Shown here one piece after another: positions 41,927-50,254 of a DNA stretch of 64,000 bases. Within the stretch, counting starts at the first letter, position 1. Every line of letters begins with the position of its first letter. The notes below the pieces were generated by a model. The model ran no database searches. It was not told the DNA's origin and was given only the letters and a program-made list of their open reading frames with translations. The DNA is taken from positions 36,757 to 100,756 of the forward strand of contig JAVYQP010000004.1 of assembly GCA_038731605.1 (NCBI GenBank), in the 5' to 3' direction. Both the position numbers and the translations under genes were made by a program. The stretch comes from WYZ-LMO2 sp038731605 (GTDB taxonomy: Archaea > Halobacteriota > Archaeoglobi > Archaeoglobales > Archaeoglobaceae).

Positions 41927-42260
41927 AATCGAATTTCGATCAATGCACAAACGATGGAGAGATGTGGAGATCTGGCATCATTTTGTTTCACTGAAAAATT
42001 TAAGGGTTACAAATTTATGGGGGTGAACTCTCTCTATCTTTCAGACATCAGAATTTGACTTTGGAACTCTTAAGTTTATTAGGGCTGTGATTGCTCCCTA
42101 TCCCAAGCTCTGTAATCTTCTTACATTTCTTCTCACTTTCGAATCTCGATTTACACGATCAATCGGTATACTACTTTTAAGTTTATGAGGTTGGCATAAA
42201 AATAAGATGATGCGAATGGGCTTTGCTAAACTTTGCAAAGTGTTTTAACATAACCAAGAA
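41927..42260. other. Non-genic stretch before the ABC ATPase end
   Basis: No ORF with coding character is seen on either strand. AAATTTATGG near 42014 and TTTAAGTTTATG near 42175 look like TATA elements, and a palindrome ACTTTGCAAAGT occurs near 42231-42242. It could hold a small RNA, but nothing specific is visible. No ABC permease is present where one would be expected. Confidence 0.4.
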
Positions 42261-43154
42261 CTACTTTTTCGTGAGCTGGATAAAAACATCCTCAAGGCTC
42301 TGCTTCTCAACCTTTGCGGAATCGATCTTGACACCTATTTCGTTTGCGAGCGAAATCATCTCTGGAAGAACTTTGCTCCCGTTCTTCACGTAAATGCGAA
42401 TCGAGTTTCCAGAGATCCTGAACTCGTAATCTATACGTTCTCCGAGCTTTTCAATTCCCTCTCCCTCAAGAACTACGACACTACCAGCCGAATCGATTAG
42501 TTTCTCGGGCTCGTCGATCGCAACTATTTTTCCACGGTTCATTATCGCAACCCTGTCGCACAATTTTTCCGCTTCCTCGATGTAGTGCGTGGTGAGAAAG
42601 ATCGTCGTGTCCTCCTTAACTCTAAGGATGTATTCCCAGATCTTTCTTCGTGAGATTGCATCAAGCCCGAGAGTTGGCTCATCTAAAAAGAGGACCCGGG
42701 GAAAGTGCAAAAGACCACGAGCGATTTCAAGGCGCCTCTTCATCCCTCCGCTGAACTTCTTTACTGCAACGTTCGCCTTCTCGGTGAGCTCAACGAGCTC
42801 AAGAACTTCTTCGATCCTTCTACTCCTTTCGTCTCTCTTCAACCCATAGAGCCTTGCGTGGAAGTCTAAGTTTTCTCTCGCAGTCAATTCGAGGTCGAGC
42901 GTCGTTTCTTGAAAAACAATCCCAATCTTCTTCCTAACCATCGACGCTTCCTTTACTACATCGTGCCCAGCGACGAGGGCTTTTCCAGAACTTGGCTTGA
43001 GGAGAGTTGCCAAGATCATGACCACTGTCGTCTTTCCAGCGCCGTTTGGTCCGAGGAGTCCGAATATTTCTCCTTCTTCAACTTCGAAGCTAACTTCATC
43101 GACCGCACGAAAATTTCCAAAATCCTTGACGAGTTTCTCCACGACTACGTCCAC
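42261..43154 (-). CDS. ABC transporter ATP-binding protein (DrrA/NodI-like), no permease adjacent
   Basis: The protein has Walker A GPNGAGKTT, the Q-loop FQETTLD, signature FSGGMKRRLEIARGLL, Walker B VLFLDEPT and the His-switch TTHYIEEAE. It then has a C-terminal DUF4162-like tail. This is the pattern of ATPases that pair with ABC-2 type permeases for export. The frame is open to 43214; GTG 43154 lies about 25 bases after GTTATATAC and gives about 297 residues. No ABC-2 permease follows within the gene-free 330 bases downstream or beside it. Confidence 0.85.
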   Translation of the reverse strand: MDVVVEKLVKDFGNFRAVDEVSFEVEEGEIFGLLGPNGAGKTTVVMILATLLKPSSGKALVAGHDVVKEASMVRKKIGIVFQETTLDLELTARENLDFHARLYGLKRDERSRRIEEVLELVELTEKANVAVKKFSGGMKRRLEIARGLLHFPRVLFLDEPTLGLDAISRRKIWEYILRVKEDTTIFLTTHYIEEAEKLCDRVAIMNRGKIVAIDEPEKLIDSAGSVVVLEGEGIEKLGERIDYEFRISGNSIRIYVKNGSKVLPEMISLANEIGVKIDSAKVEKQSLEDVFIQLTKK

Positions 43155-43210
43155 AGAATAGAGTTTATCTCGTGTATATAACTTTGTGATGTTTGTGATG
43201 GGGCAAAAAA

Positions 43211-43588
43211 TCAAGTCGAGGGTAGCTCTTTGCGATACTCATGGCTTACGTGAACGACTTGTCCCTTTTCTAAGTCTACGAATGCAACTAAGGTAACACC
43301 AACTTGTTCTTTTCCTCCAATATAGATGCGAAGGCACGGATAAATCCCTGAGATACTCTTTTCTTTATACACCTCAAACCTGCACATGTCTACGTTGCCA
43401 ACTTCGTATTCGCTGTTCCCTATCTCCTCCCTAACCCTTGAGTCGCTGAGCGCAACCCTCACCACCTCCGCCTTTTCCTCTTCTGTTAGCTGTTTCATGC
43501 TCTTCTGCCCAATATACGCACCATAGATCCCGAGTATCGCTATGCAAATTGTCAAGAGTAGCATTCCAAGTTTCGAGCTTTTCTTCAT
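43211..43588 (-). CDS. Membrane-anchored extracytoplasmic protein, unrecognised
   Basis: From ATG 43588 the 125-residue protein has a short basic N terminus, one transmembrane helix (about residues 7-27) and a soluble domain with an EVVRVALSDSRVREEI helix and a late TLVAFVDLEKGQVVHV hairpin. The layout resembles a small PepSY-like domain, but this is not certain. ATTTTTATAG about 25 bases upstream supports the start. It lies 56 bases upstream of the ABC ATPase start on the same strand, so a functional link is possible. Confidence 0.6.
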   Translation of the reverse strand: MKKSSKLGMLLLTICIAILGIYGAYIGQKSMKQLTEEEKAEVVRVALSDSRVREEIGNSEYEVGNVDMCRFEVYKEKSISGIYPCLRIYIGGKEQVGVTLVAFVDLEKGQVVHVSHEYRKELPST

Positions 43589-43639
43589 CAAATTTTCTTT
43601 GTTATTAGCTCTATAAAAATTTATCGAGCTCCACTGTTG

Positions 43640-43810
43640 CGACCAATCCATGCTCAGTGCCGTTGTCAACAGTTTCACGATAGGTAAATGCGGTTCGATA
43701 ATAGAGACGTCGTTGCAGTCTTAACCTTCGGACATGGGGAATTAGTTTCCCCGAAAACCCCTCGATGTGCTCGAGAGGGAAGGGCTACGTAAGGTTATGA
43801 AAGACTACGT
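43640..43810 (+). pseudogene. Possible TnpB (IS605 OrfB) C-terminal relic
   Basis: One frame reads SAVVNSFTIGKCGS. After a shift another reads FDNRDVVAVLTFGHGELVSP. Together they resemble the end of TnpB proteins, where a zinc-ribbon CxxCG is followed by a D-R-D-x-x-A-x-x-N box and a short tail. The second cysteine pair is only half present and the frame is broken. The piece is short, so the call is tentative. The following 150 bases contain no gene. Confidence 0.4.
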
Positions 43811-43968
43811 AGCTCAGAACCCAACATCAAAATCGCATCGTCAAAGTTTTTAATCCCATGTCGAAAAGTAAATTACCACGGATGTGTTCAATTCTCCTTT
43901 TAAGCTCAAGTCAATTTAAGGTTTATATGCTGGAAATGTAAGTATCTACGAAATTGGAGGAAACAAGA

Positions 43969-45042
43969 ATGAATCCATTCATCGTCTTCTGGGAGCTCAC
44001 GAGGGCGTGCATGCTCGCTTGCAAGCACTGCAGGGCGAAAGCGGTTACGAGAAGAGATCCGAGAGAGCTGAGCACACAGGAGTGCTTCGATTTGATCGAC
44101 GAGATTGCCGAGTTTGCAAAGCCGATGATCGTTTTCACGGGTGGAGATCCGCTGATGCGTGAAGACCTCGTTGACATCGTTTCGTATGCTTCGAGAAAGT
44201 TTCGGGTTTCAATCGCCTTCAGCGGAACTGAGCTTGCGACGATTGAAAAGCTCGAGGAACTGAAAGATGCTGGGGTTTCGAGGATCGCTGTGAGCATCGA
44301 TGGAATCGAGAGCACTCACGACGAGTTCCGGGGGATAAGGGGGACTTTCAGAAAGAGCATAGATGTGCTGAGAAGCGCGAAGGACGTGGGTTTAAGCTTC
44401 CAGATAAACACGACCGTCGTTAGGCAAAACATCCACGAGTTGCCGAAGGTTGCAAAGCTCTGCAAAGAGCTTAACGCAGACATGTGGGACGTCTTCTTCT
44501 TAGTCCCAACTGGAAGGGCAAAGCTCGACTTGATGCCGAGTCCGCAAGAGTTTGAGGACGTTTTGTGCTGGCTCTACGATCTGAAGAAGTTCATGAACGT
44601 CAAAAGCTCTGCTGCGGTTCACTTCAGGAGGATCGAAGTCATGAGAGATCGTGGGGAGATGCCAAAAGTTAGCGAGCTCTACCATTGGCTTCTCAAAGAA
44701 ACTAAGGATCTTGGAGAAGAGAGAAAAGCGACAAAGCCAGAGATGCGAGCTTTTGTAACCGACGGCAGGGGAATGTTCTTTATAAGCCACATCGGTGAAG
44801 TTTACCCGAGCGGATTTTTACAGATCTCCGCAGGAAACGTTCGTGATAGAAGCGTAAAGGAGATATACGAAAACTCGGAGATCTTCGTAAAGCTCAGAGA
44901 TCCGAACAATCTAAAGGGTAAGTGCGGAGTCTGCGAGTTTCGGTTTATCTGCGGGGGTAGCAGAGCGAGAGCCTATGCTATAAGCAACGACTACCTCGCA
45001 GAAGAGCCGTGTTGCATTTATACGCCGAGGGGTGCAAGATGA
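43969..45042 (+). CDS. Radical SAM/SPASM protein (TIGR04053-like)
   Basis: The 357-residue protein has the radical SAM cluster CMLACKHC (C-x3-C-x2-C) near residue 13, FTGGDPLMREDL, the VSIDGIESTHDEFRG region and a WDVFFLVPTGRAK stretch. A C-terminal SPASM-type cysteine set follows (CGVCEFRFICGGSRARA and CC near the end), binding auxiliary Fe-S clusters. The pattern fits the TIGR04053 group, related to haem-synthesis AhbD and peptide-modifying enzymes; the substrate is unknown. GGAGG precedes ATG 43969. Its stop overlaps the next start (ATGA), so it is coupled to a glycosyltransferase. Confidence 0.82.
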   Translation: MNPFIVFWELTRACMLACKHCRAKAVTRRDPRELSTQECFDLIDEIAEFAKPMIVFTGGDPLMREDLVDIVSYASRKFRVSIAFSGTELATIEKLEELKDAGVSRIAVSIDGIESTHDEFRGIRGTFRKSIDVLRSAKDVGLSFQINTTVVRQNIHELPKVAKLCKELNADMWDVFFLVPTGRAKLDLMPSPQEFEDVLCWLYDLKKFMNVKSSAAVHFRRIEVMRDRGEMPKVSELYHWLLKETKDLGEERKATKPEMRAFVTDGRGMFFISHIGEVYPSGFLQISAGNVRDRSVKEIYENSEIFVKLRDPNNLKGKCGVCEFRFICGGSRARAYAISNDYLAEEPCCIYTPRGAR

Positions 45043-46613
45043 AGGTGAGCGTTGTTCTTCCCGCATACAACGAAGCGAAGAGGTTGCGAGATGCGGTTAA
45101 AAGAGTCGAAGACCAGCTAATAGCCTTAGGATACGACTACGAGATCGTGATCGCAGAAGATGGCTCAACCGATGGAACCGATGCGATTGCGAGGGAGATC
45201 GCAGAAAAGAACCCGAAGATCAAGCACTTGCACTCCGACGAAAGACTCGGGCGAGGAAGGGCTTTGATGAACGCCTTCAGGGTTTGCGAGGGCGAGATTG
45301 TTGTCTACATGGACGTTGACCTCTCCACGGATCTACGCCATTTGGGCGAGCTCATTTCCGCAATAGCCAATGGCTACGACGTTGCAACGGGTTCGAGGTT
45401 GATGAAGGAGAGTAAAGCCAAGAGACCTCTGAAAAGAGACGTCGCTTCGAGGGCTTACAACTTGCTCGTCCGAATTTTACTGCGCTCAAGGATTCACGAT
45501 CACCAATGTGGCTTCAAAGCTTTCCGAAGATCTTCGATTTTGAAGATCTCAGAGCTCGTTAAGGATACACACTGGTTCTGGGATACAGAAGTCCTTGTTT
45601 TAGCCCAGAGACTCGGGTTTAAGGTTAAGGAGATCCCCGTTCACTGGGAGCACGGCGGAGAGACGAAGGTTAGGTTTAAGAAGGACGTCGTATACATGTT
45701 CTCCCAAATCCTAAGGATGTTCCTCGAAGACATCTCCAAGAGCAGAAAGTTCTACCTCTTCGCCTCGATGCTGGCGATAACGCTTCTATTCCTATTGGCA
45801 ATCTCAACCGGGGTTTCAAACTTCGTCGCAAGCGTTTCTACACTGAATCCTGGGTTCGTAGCCATCGCTTCACTGCTCTACACTCTCTCATTCGTCCTCC
45901 GTGGTTTTAGGTTTCGATACATAGTTTCGAGGATCGGAGAGAAGAGTTCGCTGAAGACTTCGACCTTCGCTGTAAGCATAGGGCAGACTGTGAACGTTGT
46001 AACACCTGCAAGACTCGGCGACGTTGCGAGGGCTTACGTGTTCAAGAAGTTTGGAGTTGCTTACACGACATCGCTCGGCGCAACAGCGGTTGAAAGGCTG
46101 TTCGACATTGTCTCGATCACATTCATCGCAGTTTTCGCATCGCTCTACCTAGGAACGGGAAACCTCGAGATACTATACGCAATTATTTTCGCTTTTCTGA
46201 TCTTTCTCGCAATACTCGGGCTTTCTAAGATGAAGAACGTCGTTGGAACGATGATGAAAAAAGCGAGAGTTGCGCTAAATCCGAGGGACTCGTTGTTCTT
46301 GCTGTTCCTCTCTTCACTGCTCTGGTTGGGCGACATCCTTGTTTGCTACCTCATAGCGCTCAGCTTCGAAATTTCCTTCGCAACCATAGCCCTCGCAGTC
46401 GCTATAGGGAACATTGTCAAAGCGATCCCAGTAACTCCCGGAGGTATTGGGACCTATGAACTTGCCCTAACTGCGATAATCAGCCTACAAAACCCATACC
46501 CCGCCTTCGCAATAGCTTTTGCAGACCATGCGGTTAAAAACCTGATAACAGTGATCTTTGGCATAGTTGCGCTTTCCGCAACGAATCTAAGCATAAAAGA
46601 GGTGAAGGGTTGA
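45039..46613 (+). CDS. Glycosyltransferase family 2 fused to a flippase-like membrane domain
   Basis: Residues 1 to about 225 are a GT2 domain: VVLPAYNEAKRL, EDGSTDGTDAI, the DVDLSTD metal motif and DHQCGFKAF, like dolichyl-phosphate glucose/mannose synthases. Residues about 235-520 are about eight transmembrane helices with VTPARLGDVARAYVFKK and TPGGIGTYELALTA, the UPF0104/LPG-synthase (AglD-like) pattern. The protein probably makes a lipid-linked sugar and moves it across the membrane. The start ATG 45039 overlaps the radical SAM stop; its own stop overlaps the TTG of the next gene. Confidence 0.88.
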   Translation: MKVSVVLPAYNEAKRLRDAVKRVEDQLIALGYDYEIVIAEDGSTDGTDAIAREIAEKNPKIKHLHSDERLGRGRALMNAFRVCEGEIVVYMDVDLSTDLRHLGELISAIANGYDVATGSRLMKESKAKRPLKRDVASRAYNLLVRILLRSRIHDHQCGFKAFRRSSILKISELVKDTHWFWDTEVLVLAQRLGFKVKEIPVHWEHGGETKVRFKKDVVYMFSQILRMFLEDISKSRKFYLFASMLAITLLFLLAISTGVSNFVASVSTLNPGFVAIASLLYTLSFVLRGFRFRYIVSRIGEKSSLKTSTFAVSIGQTVNVVTPARLGDVARAYVFKKFGVAYTTSLGATAVERLFDIVSITFIAVFASLYLGTGNLEILYAIIFAFLIFLAILGLSKMKNVVGTMMKKARVALNPRDSLFLLFLSSLLWLGDILVCYLIALSFEISFATIALAVAIGNIVKAIPVTPGGIGTYELALTAIISLQNPYPAFAIAFADHAVKNLITVIFGIVALSATNLSIKEVKG

Positions 46614-48457
46614 TAGTCTATCCAATCCTGTTCCAAATCTCTTCCCTGCTCATAACCTTGCCTTTTCTCAGGTTTCTTCCATACCCCTTGGCGAGGTTTG
46701 CTTCCATTCTCACTGCGACTTTTGTCTCCTTCGTAATCGCATACCTTGTGAACTTCAAAATCGCATTTTTCATCGTTTTCTCCGCTCTCGTCGTTCTCGC
46801 CATCTTTGCCTACAAGCGCTACAAGTCAAAGCCCGACGAAGGCGAGGTCGTCTTTGCATCGGTTTTCTACTTCTTCATTCTGCTGAGATTCTTGGATCCC
46901 AACGTCTTCGACGCTGAGAAGTTCATGGACATGGCTTTCATCAACTCAATCCTGAAATCGCCAAATCTACCGCCGAACGATCCATTCTTTGCAAATGCGA
47001 AACTCGACTGCTACTATTACTTCGGGCACGTTCTCGGCTCTGCAATCGTTTTGCTTTCCTTTTCTCCACCAGAAATCGGATACAACGTTGCGGTCTCAGC
47101 TATTCCGGCGTTTACCGCAACGCTCCTCTACGGAATTTTTCGAGAGGACAAAAGGGTTGCAATCTTGGCAATCTTCTTCACAATTTTTTCGGGAAACGCA
47201 TACTCGTTTTTCGACTTCATCTCTCGCCCATTCTCCATCGACTTCCTATACTACTGGAACTCGACTCGGGTCATCGAGGGGACGATCAACGAGTTCCCAT
47301 ACTTCAGCTTTATCCACGCAGACTTGCATGCGCACGTCTTCGCAATTCCGATGAAGATCTTTCTAATCTCGATTCTGCTCGAGAAAACGAAGCCGTATTT
47401 CATGGTCCCGATAACGCTCTTTGCAATCTTCGCAACGAATTCCTGGGACTTCCCGCTGATGCTGTTCTTCGCATTGGTCTTTGCGATTTCGCAAGAGGAT
47501 AAAAAAGCCCTATACTACTCCTTGGCATCGTTCCTGCTCGTGCTTCCCTTCTACGCTACGATGAACTTGCCGAAAACCGAAATCATATTCTTTTTCGAAA
47601 GAACCGATGTGCTTCAATTCCTTTCCTACTCTGCGACTTTGCTGATCTTAGCCTACACGTTTTTGGATAAAAAGCCAATTCTATACTCAATCCCCCTCGC
47701 AATTCTTCTTGCAATCGTTTCTCCGAGCGTCGCAGTGATCGCACCGCTTGCGATTGCGTCAATAGATTTGCTAAGAAGGAAAAATCCTGCGGGATCGGTT
47801 TTGCTAACAGGAGCCTTAGCGTTCCTCATTCCAGAGTTCGTAGCGATAGATACGAGGATGAACACCGTGTTCAAATTCTATCTCATTGCCTGGCTTTTCA
47901 TCGCCACGGGCGCAATGATCGTGATGAAGGAGAAGGAGCTTCGCAAGGAAACGAAGGCGATTCTGCTTATCCTGATCCTAATTGGATCTGTTTATCCAAT
48001 TGTCGCAACCCCGATAAGATACCACACCGCAACGCTTAGCCTCGACGGCATGGAGTTCACGAAACTCTATGGAGAGTACGAGGCGATTCAGTGGTTAAAA
48101 GAAAGAAACGGGATCGTGTTGGAAGAGGGTTGCACTCATGGAGCGCTTTGCGGTTATAGCTACGGCGGTAGAGTTGCGACTTTCACCGGGAATCCTGCGG
48201 TTATTGCGTGGACGAATCACGAGTATCAGTGGCGTAGGGATTATGCAAGCATTGCGGAAAGAGCTAAAGACGTCAGAGAATTTTACAGTGCAAGCAACTG
48301 CGAAACTATGCAAAGGATCGCCGAAAAATACAACGTCACATACATTTTCGTCGGTTACGAGGAGAGAAGACTTTTTGCAATAAACGACGCAGTTATGGAA
48401 AAATGCTTCGAAAAAGTCTTCGAAAATGCGAACGTGAAAATCTTTCGGCGAACTTAG
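46610..48457 (+). CDS. DUF2298 (Chlor_Arch_YYY) membrane protein
   Basis: The 615-residue protein has 12 or more hydrophobic helices and the motif LDCYYYFGHVLGS that names the archaeal/chloroflexi YYY family, plus FSFIHADLHAHVFAIPM. The soluble C-terminal part carries an EYEAIQWLKERNG and ATFTGNPAVIAWTNHEYQWR pattern, as in membrane glycosyltransferases such as the GT-C type. It is likely a lipid-linked sugar transferase acting outside the membrane. It starts with TTG inside the stop of the GT2 gene, so all three genes are coupled. Confidence 0.85.
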   Translation: MIVYPILFQISSLLITLPFLRFLPYPLARFASILTATFVSFVIAYLVNFKIAFFIVFSALVVLAIFAYKRYKSKPDEGEVVFASVFYFFILLRFLDPNVFDAEKFMDMAFINSILKSPNLPPNDPFFANAKLDCYYYFGHVLGSAIVLLSFSPPEIGYNVAVSAIPAFTATLLYGIFREDKRVAILAIFFTIFSGNAYSFFDFISRPFSIDFLYYWNSTRVIEGTINEFPYFSFIHADLHAHVFAIPMKIFLISILLEKTKPYFMVPITLFAIFATNSWDFPLMLFFALVFAISQEDKKALYYSLASFLLVLPFYATMNLPKTEIIFFFERTDVLQFLSYSATLLILAYTFLDKKPILYSIPLAILLAIVSPSVAVIAPLAIASIDLLRRKNPAGSVLLTGALAFLIPEFVAIDTRMNTVFKFYLIAWLFIATGAMIVMKEKELRKETKAILLILILIGSVYPIVATPIRYHTATLSLDGMEFTKLYGEYEAIQWLKERNGIVLEEGCTHGALCGYSYGGRVATFTGNPAVIAWTNHEYQWRRDYASIAERAKDVREFYSASNCETMQRIAEKYNVTYIFVGYEERRLFAINDAVMEKCFEKVFENANVKIFRRT

Positions 48458-48540
48458 CAAGGATTTTTAATCTCAACTGGATGATAATAATGAGAAAAGC
48501 TTAAATATAGTGGTGTTGATTATTATGATAGGTGAGGTAG

Positions 48541-48738
48541 ATGACAAAAATAGTTCACGCACAAACCGTATTGCCCGAGAACGTGCTCGAGGAGTTGAAG
48601 AAGAAGACTGGCGAAACTGCGACGAAAGATGCGATTGCGAAGGCGGTAGAGCATTATCTGATTTGTCCTTACACTCATCAGGAACCGCTGGAAAAGAAGC
48701 TCGAGGAAGTCATAAAGAAGAAGCAGAAAAAGGACTAA
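48541..48738 (+). CDS. Small archaeal protein, DUF5371-like
   Basis: The 65-residue protein begins MTKIVHAQTVLPENVLEELK and has KTGETATKDAIAKAVEHYL, a pattern I associate with small DUF5371 proteins of methanogens and relatives; it resembles a ribbon-helix-helix unit with a long charged tail. AGGTGAGGT precedes the ATG and CTTAAATATAG lies about 35 bases upstream. The function is unknown. The 100 bases before it hold only the promoter. Confidence 0.6.
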   Translation: MTKIVHAQTVLPENVLEELKKKTGETATKDAIAKAVEHYLICPYTHQEPLEKKLEEVIKKKQKKD

Positions 48739-48786
48739 CTATTTTTATAAATTTATCTCAACCAAATAAGCTCACATCGGAGTAGG

Positions 48787-48912
48787 ATGCTTGCTCCAAC
48801 GATTAAGCTCTTCTATGCGGGCATTTCGTTTTTCAATTGGAACCGCCAATTTTACGGTTTCCAAAGTTTGAGAGAAGAGTATTTCAACTCGAAGCGCAAA
48901 CTCGTTCGATGA
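48787..48912 (+). CDS. 41-residue ORF coupled to the ArsA-type ATPase
   Basis: ATG 48787 opens a 41-codon frame (LAPTIKLFYAGISFFNWN at the N terminus, rich in aromatic residues). It has CGGAGTAGG as ribosome-binding site and CTATTTTTATAAATTTA (about 48740-48756) as TATA 30 bases upstream. Its TGA overlaps the arsA ATG (ATGA). So transcription and translation seem to enter through this ORF. It may be a small protein or a leader peptide; no family is recognised. Confidence 0.45.
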   Translation: MLAPTIKLFYAGISFFNWNRQFYGFQSLREEYFNSKRKLVR

Positions 48913-50054
48913 GCATCCTGCTCTTCACGGGAAAAGGTGGTGTGGGTAAAACGACCGTTGCAGCGATGACCGCAATAAAGTCGTCGAGCTTGGGCTACAA
49001 AACGCTCATAATCTCGACAGATCCTGCGCACAGTCTCTCAGACTCTTTCCAGTTCCAACTCGGCGCAGAACCAACGAAAATTTCTGAAAAACTTTATGGA
49101 ATGGAAGTAAACGTCGAATATGAGCTGAAAAAGCACTGGGACGTGATAAAGGACTACTTACTGCTTTTCTTCAAATCCCAAGGCATCGAAGACGTGATTG
49201 CAGAGGAGCTCGCAATACTTCCCGGATTCGACGAGGTTGCGAGCCTTTTGAACTTGCTCGAATACTACGAAAAGAGAAGCTTCGATGTGATAATACTCGA
49301 CTGCGCACCGACTGGAGAAACTCTGCGCCTTCTGAGCGTTCCAGAGGTTGCGAAGTGGTATATGAATCGATTCTTTGGTATCGAAAAAAAGCTCATGAAG
49401 ATCGTTAAGCCAATTGCGGAGCCGTTGATAAAGATTCCGTTACCAAGCGAGGAGATAATGGACAGGATCCAAGAGATGTATGTGAAGATAAGCAAGCTTA
49501 AGGACTTGCTCGAGAGCGATGAGGCGATGGTGAGGATCGTCATGAATCCTGAGAAGATGGTGATAAAAGAGTCGGAGAGGGCTTTCACATATCTGAACTT
49601 GTTCGGCTATACCGTTGACTGTGTGATCGTGAATAAAGTCTTCCCGCCAAACGCAGGAGAGTTCTTCTCGGACTGGATAAAGATGCAGGAAGGATACATA
49701 AAGCAGATCCGTGAATCTTTCCCAGTTCCAATCGTTTTTGTCCCGTTCCAGCGTTCTGAGATCGTTGGTGAGAAACTCTACGAGCTTGCAGACAAAATCT
49801 TCGACTTCGATCCGACGAAGCGATTGATCTCGGAAAAGCCCATGAAGATCGAGAAAGACGGCGATGCTTTCGTTCTAAGGATACGGGCTCCGTTCATAAG
49901 AAAAGAGGAGATCGAGATCTATCGTCGAGGAAACGAGCTTATCGTAATCGCAGGGCAATGGAGAAGGACGATTTTCCTCCCACAGGCTCTATCGCTGAAA
50001 GATACAATCGGAGCAAGCTTTAATAACAATGAAATTCAGATCAAGTTCAGGTGA
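48909..50054 (+). CDS. ArsA/Get3-type ATPase with C-terminal alpha-crystallin-like domain
   Basis: The 381-residue protein has the deviant Walker A GKGGVGKTT near residue 9, STDPAHSLSDSF, the VIILDCAPTGETLRLL switch and a late FVPFQRSEIVG segment. Residues about 300-381 (MKIEKDGDAFVLRIRAPFIRKEEI) match the HSP20-like domain attached to many archaeal ArsA homologues. No arsenite-binding cysteines of ArsA are evident, so a Get3-like chaperone or targeting role for membrane proteins is more likely than arsenite export. The frame is open to 48837 but ATG 48909 gives the family N terminus. Confidence 0.88.
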   Translation: MSILLFTGKGGVGKTTVAAMTAIKSSSLGYKTLIISTDPAHSLSDSFQFQLGAEPTKISEKLYGMEVNVEYELKKHWDVIKDYLLLFFKSQGIEDVIAEELAILPGFDEVASLLNLLEYYEKRSFDVIILDCAPTGETLRLLSVPEVAKWYMNRFFGIEKKLMKIVKPIAEPLIKIPLPSEEIMDRIQEMYVKISKLKDLLESDEAMVRIVMNPEKMVIKESERAFTYLNLFGYTVDCVIVNKVFPPNAGEFFSDWIKMQEGYIKQIRESFPVPIVFVPFQRSEIVGEKLYELADKIFDFDPTKRLISEKPMKIEKDGDAFVLRIRAPFIRKEEIEIYRRGNELIVIAGQWRRTIFLPQALSLKDTIGASFNNNEIQIKFR

Positions 50055-50058
50055 GAGT

Positions 50059-50250
50059 ATGCCGAGAGATGTCAAGATCACGATCCCAACGTTGGAAGAT
50101 CTTTTTCCCGCTGAGTTCACGGAGCATACATTGAAGGCTTACAAGGAGTTTCTGATTGCGTTGAGAAGCCTAATCGATGCGCAGATAAAGAAGATCGAGG
50201 AGATCGAGAAAAAAGAGAAAAAGGAGATAAGGAAGATCGAGATCGAGTGA
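50059..50250 (+). CDS. Small coiled-coil protein downstream of the ArsA-type ATPase
   Basis: From ATG 50059 (AGGTGAG just upstream) 63 residues are encoded: an N-terminal DVKITIPTLEDLFPAEFTEH and a C-terminal coiled coil of Lys/Glu/Ile heptads. It starts 4 bases after the ArsA-type gene and ends 4 bases before the amidohydrolase gene. It may be a partner of the ATPase. No family is recognised. Confidence 0.65.
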   Translation: MPRDVKITIPTLEDLFPAEFTEHTLKAYKEFLIALRSLIDAQIKKIEEIEKKEKKEIRKIEIE

Positions 50251-50254
50251 TTCC

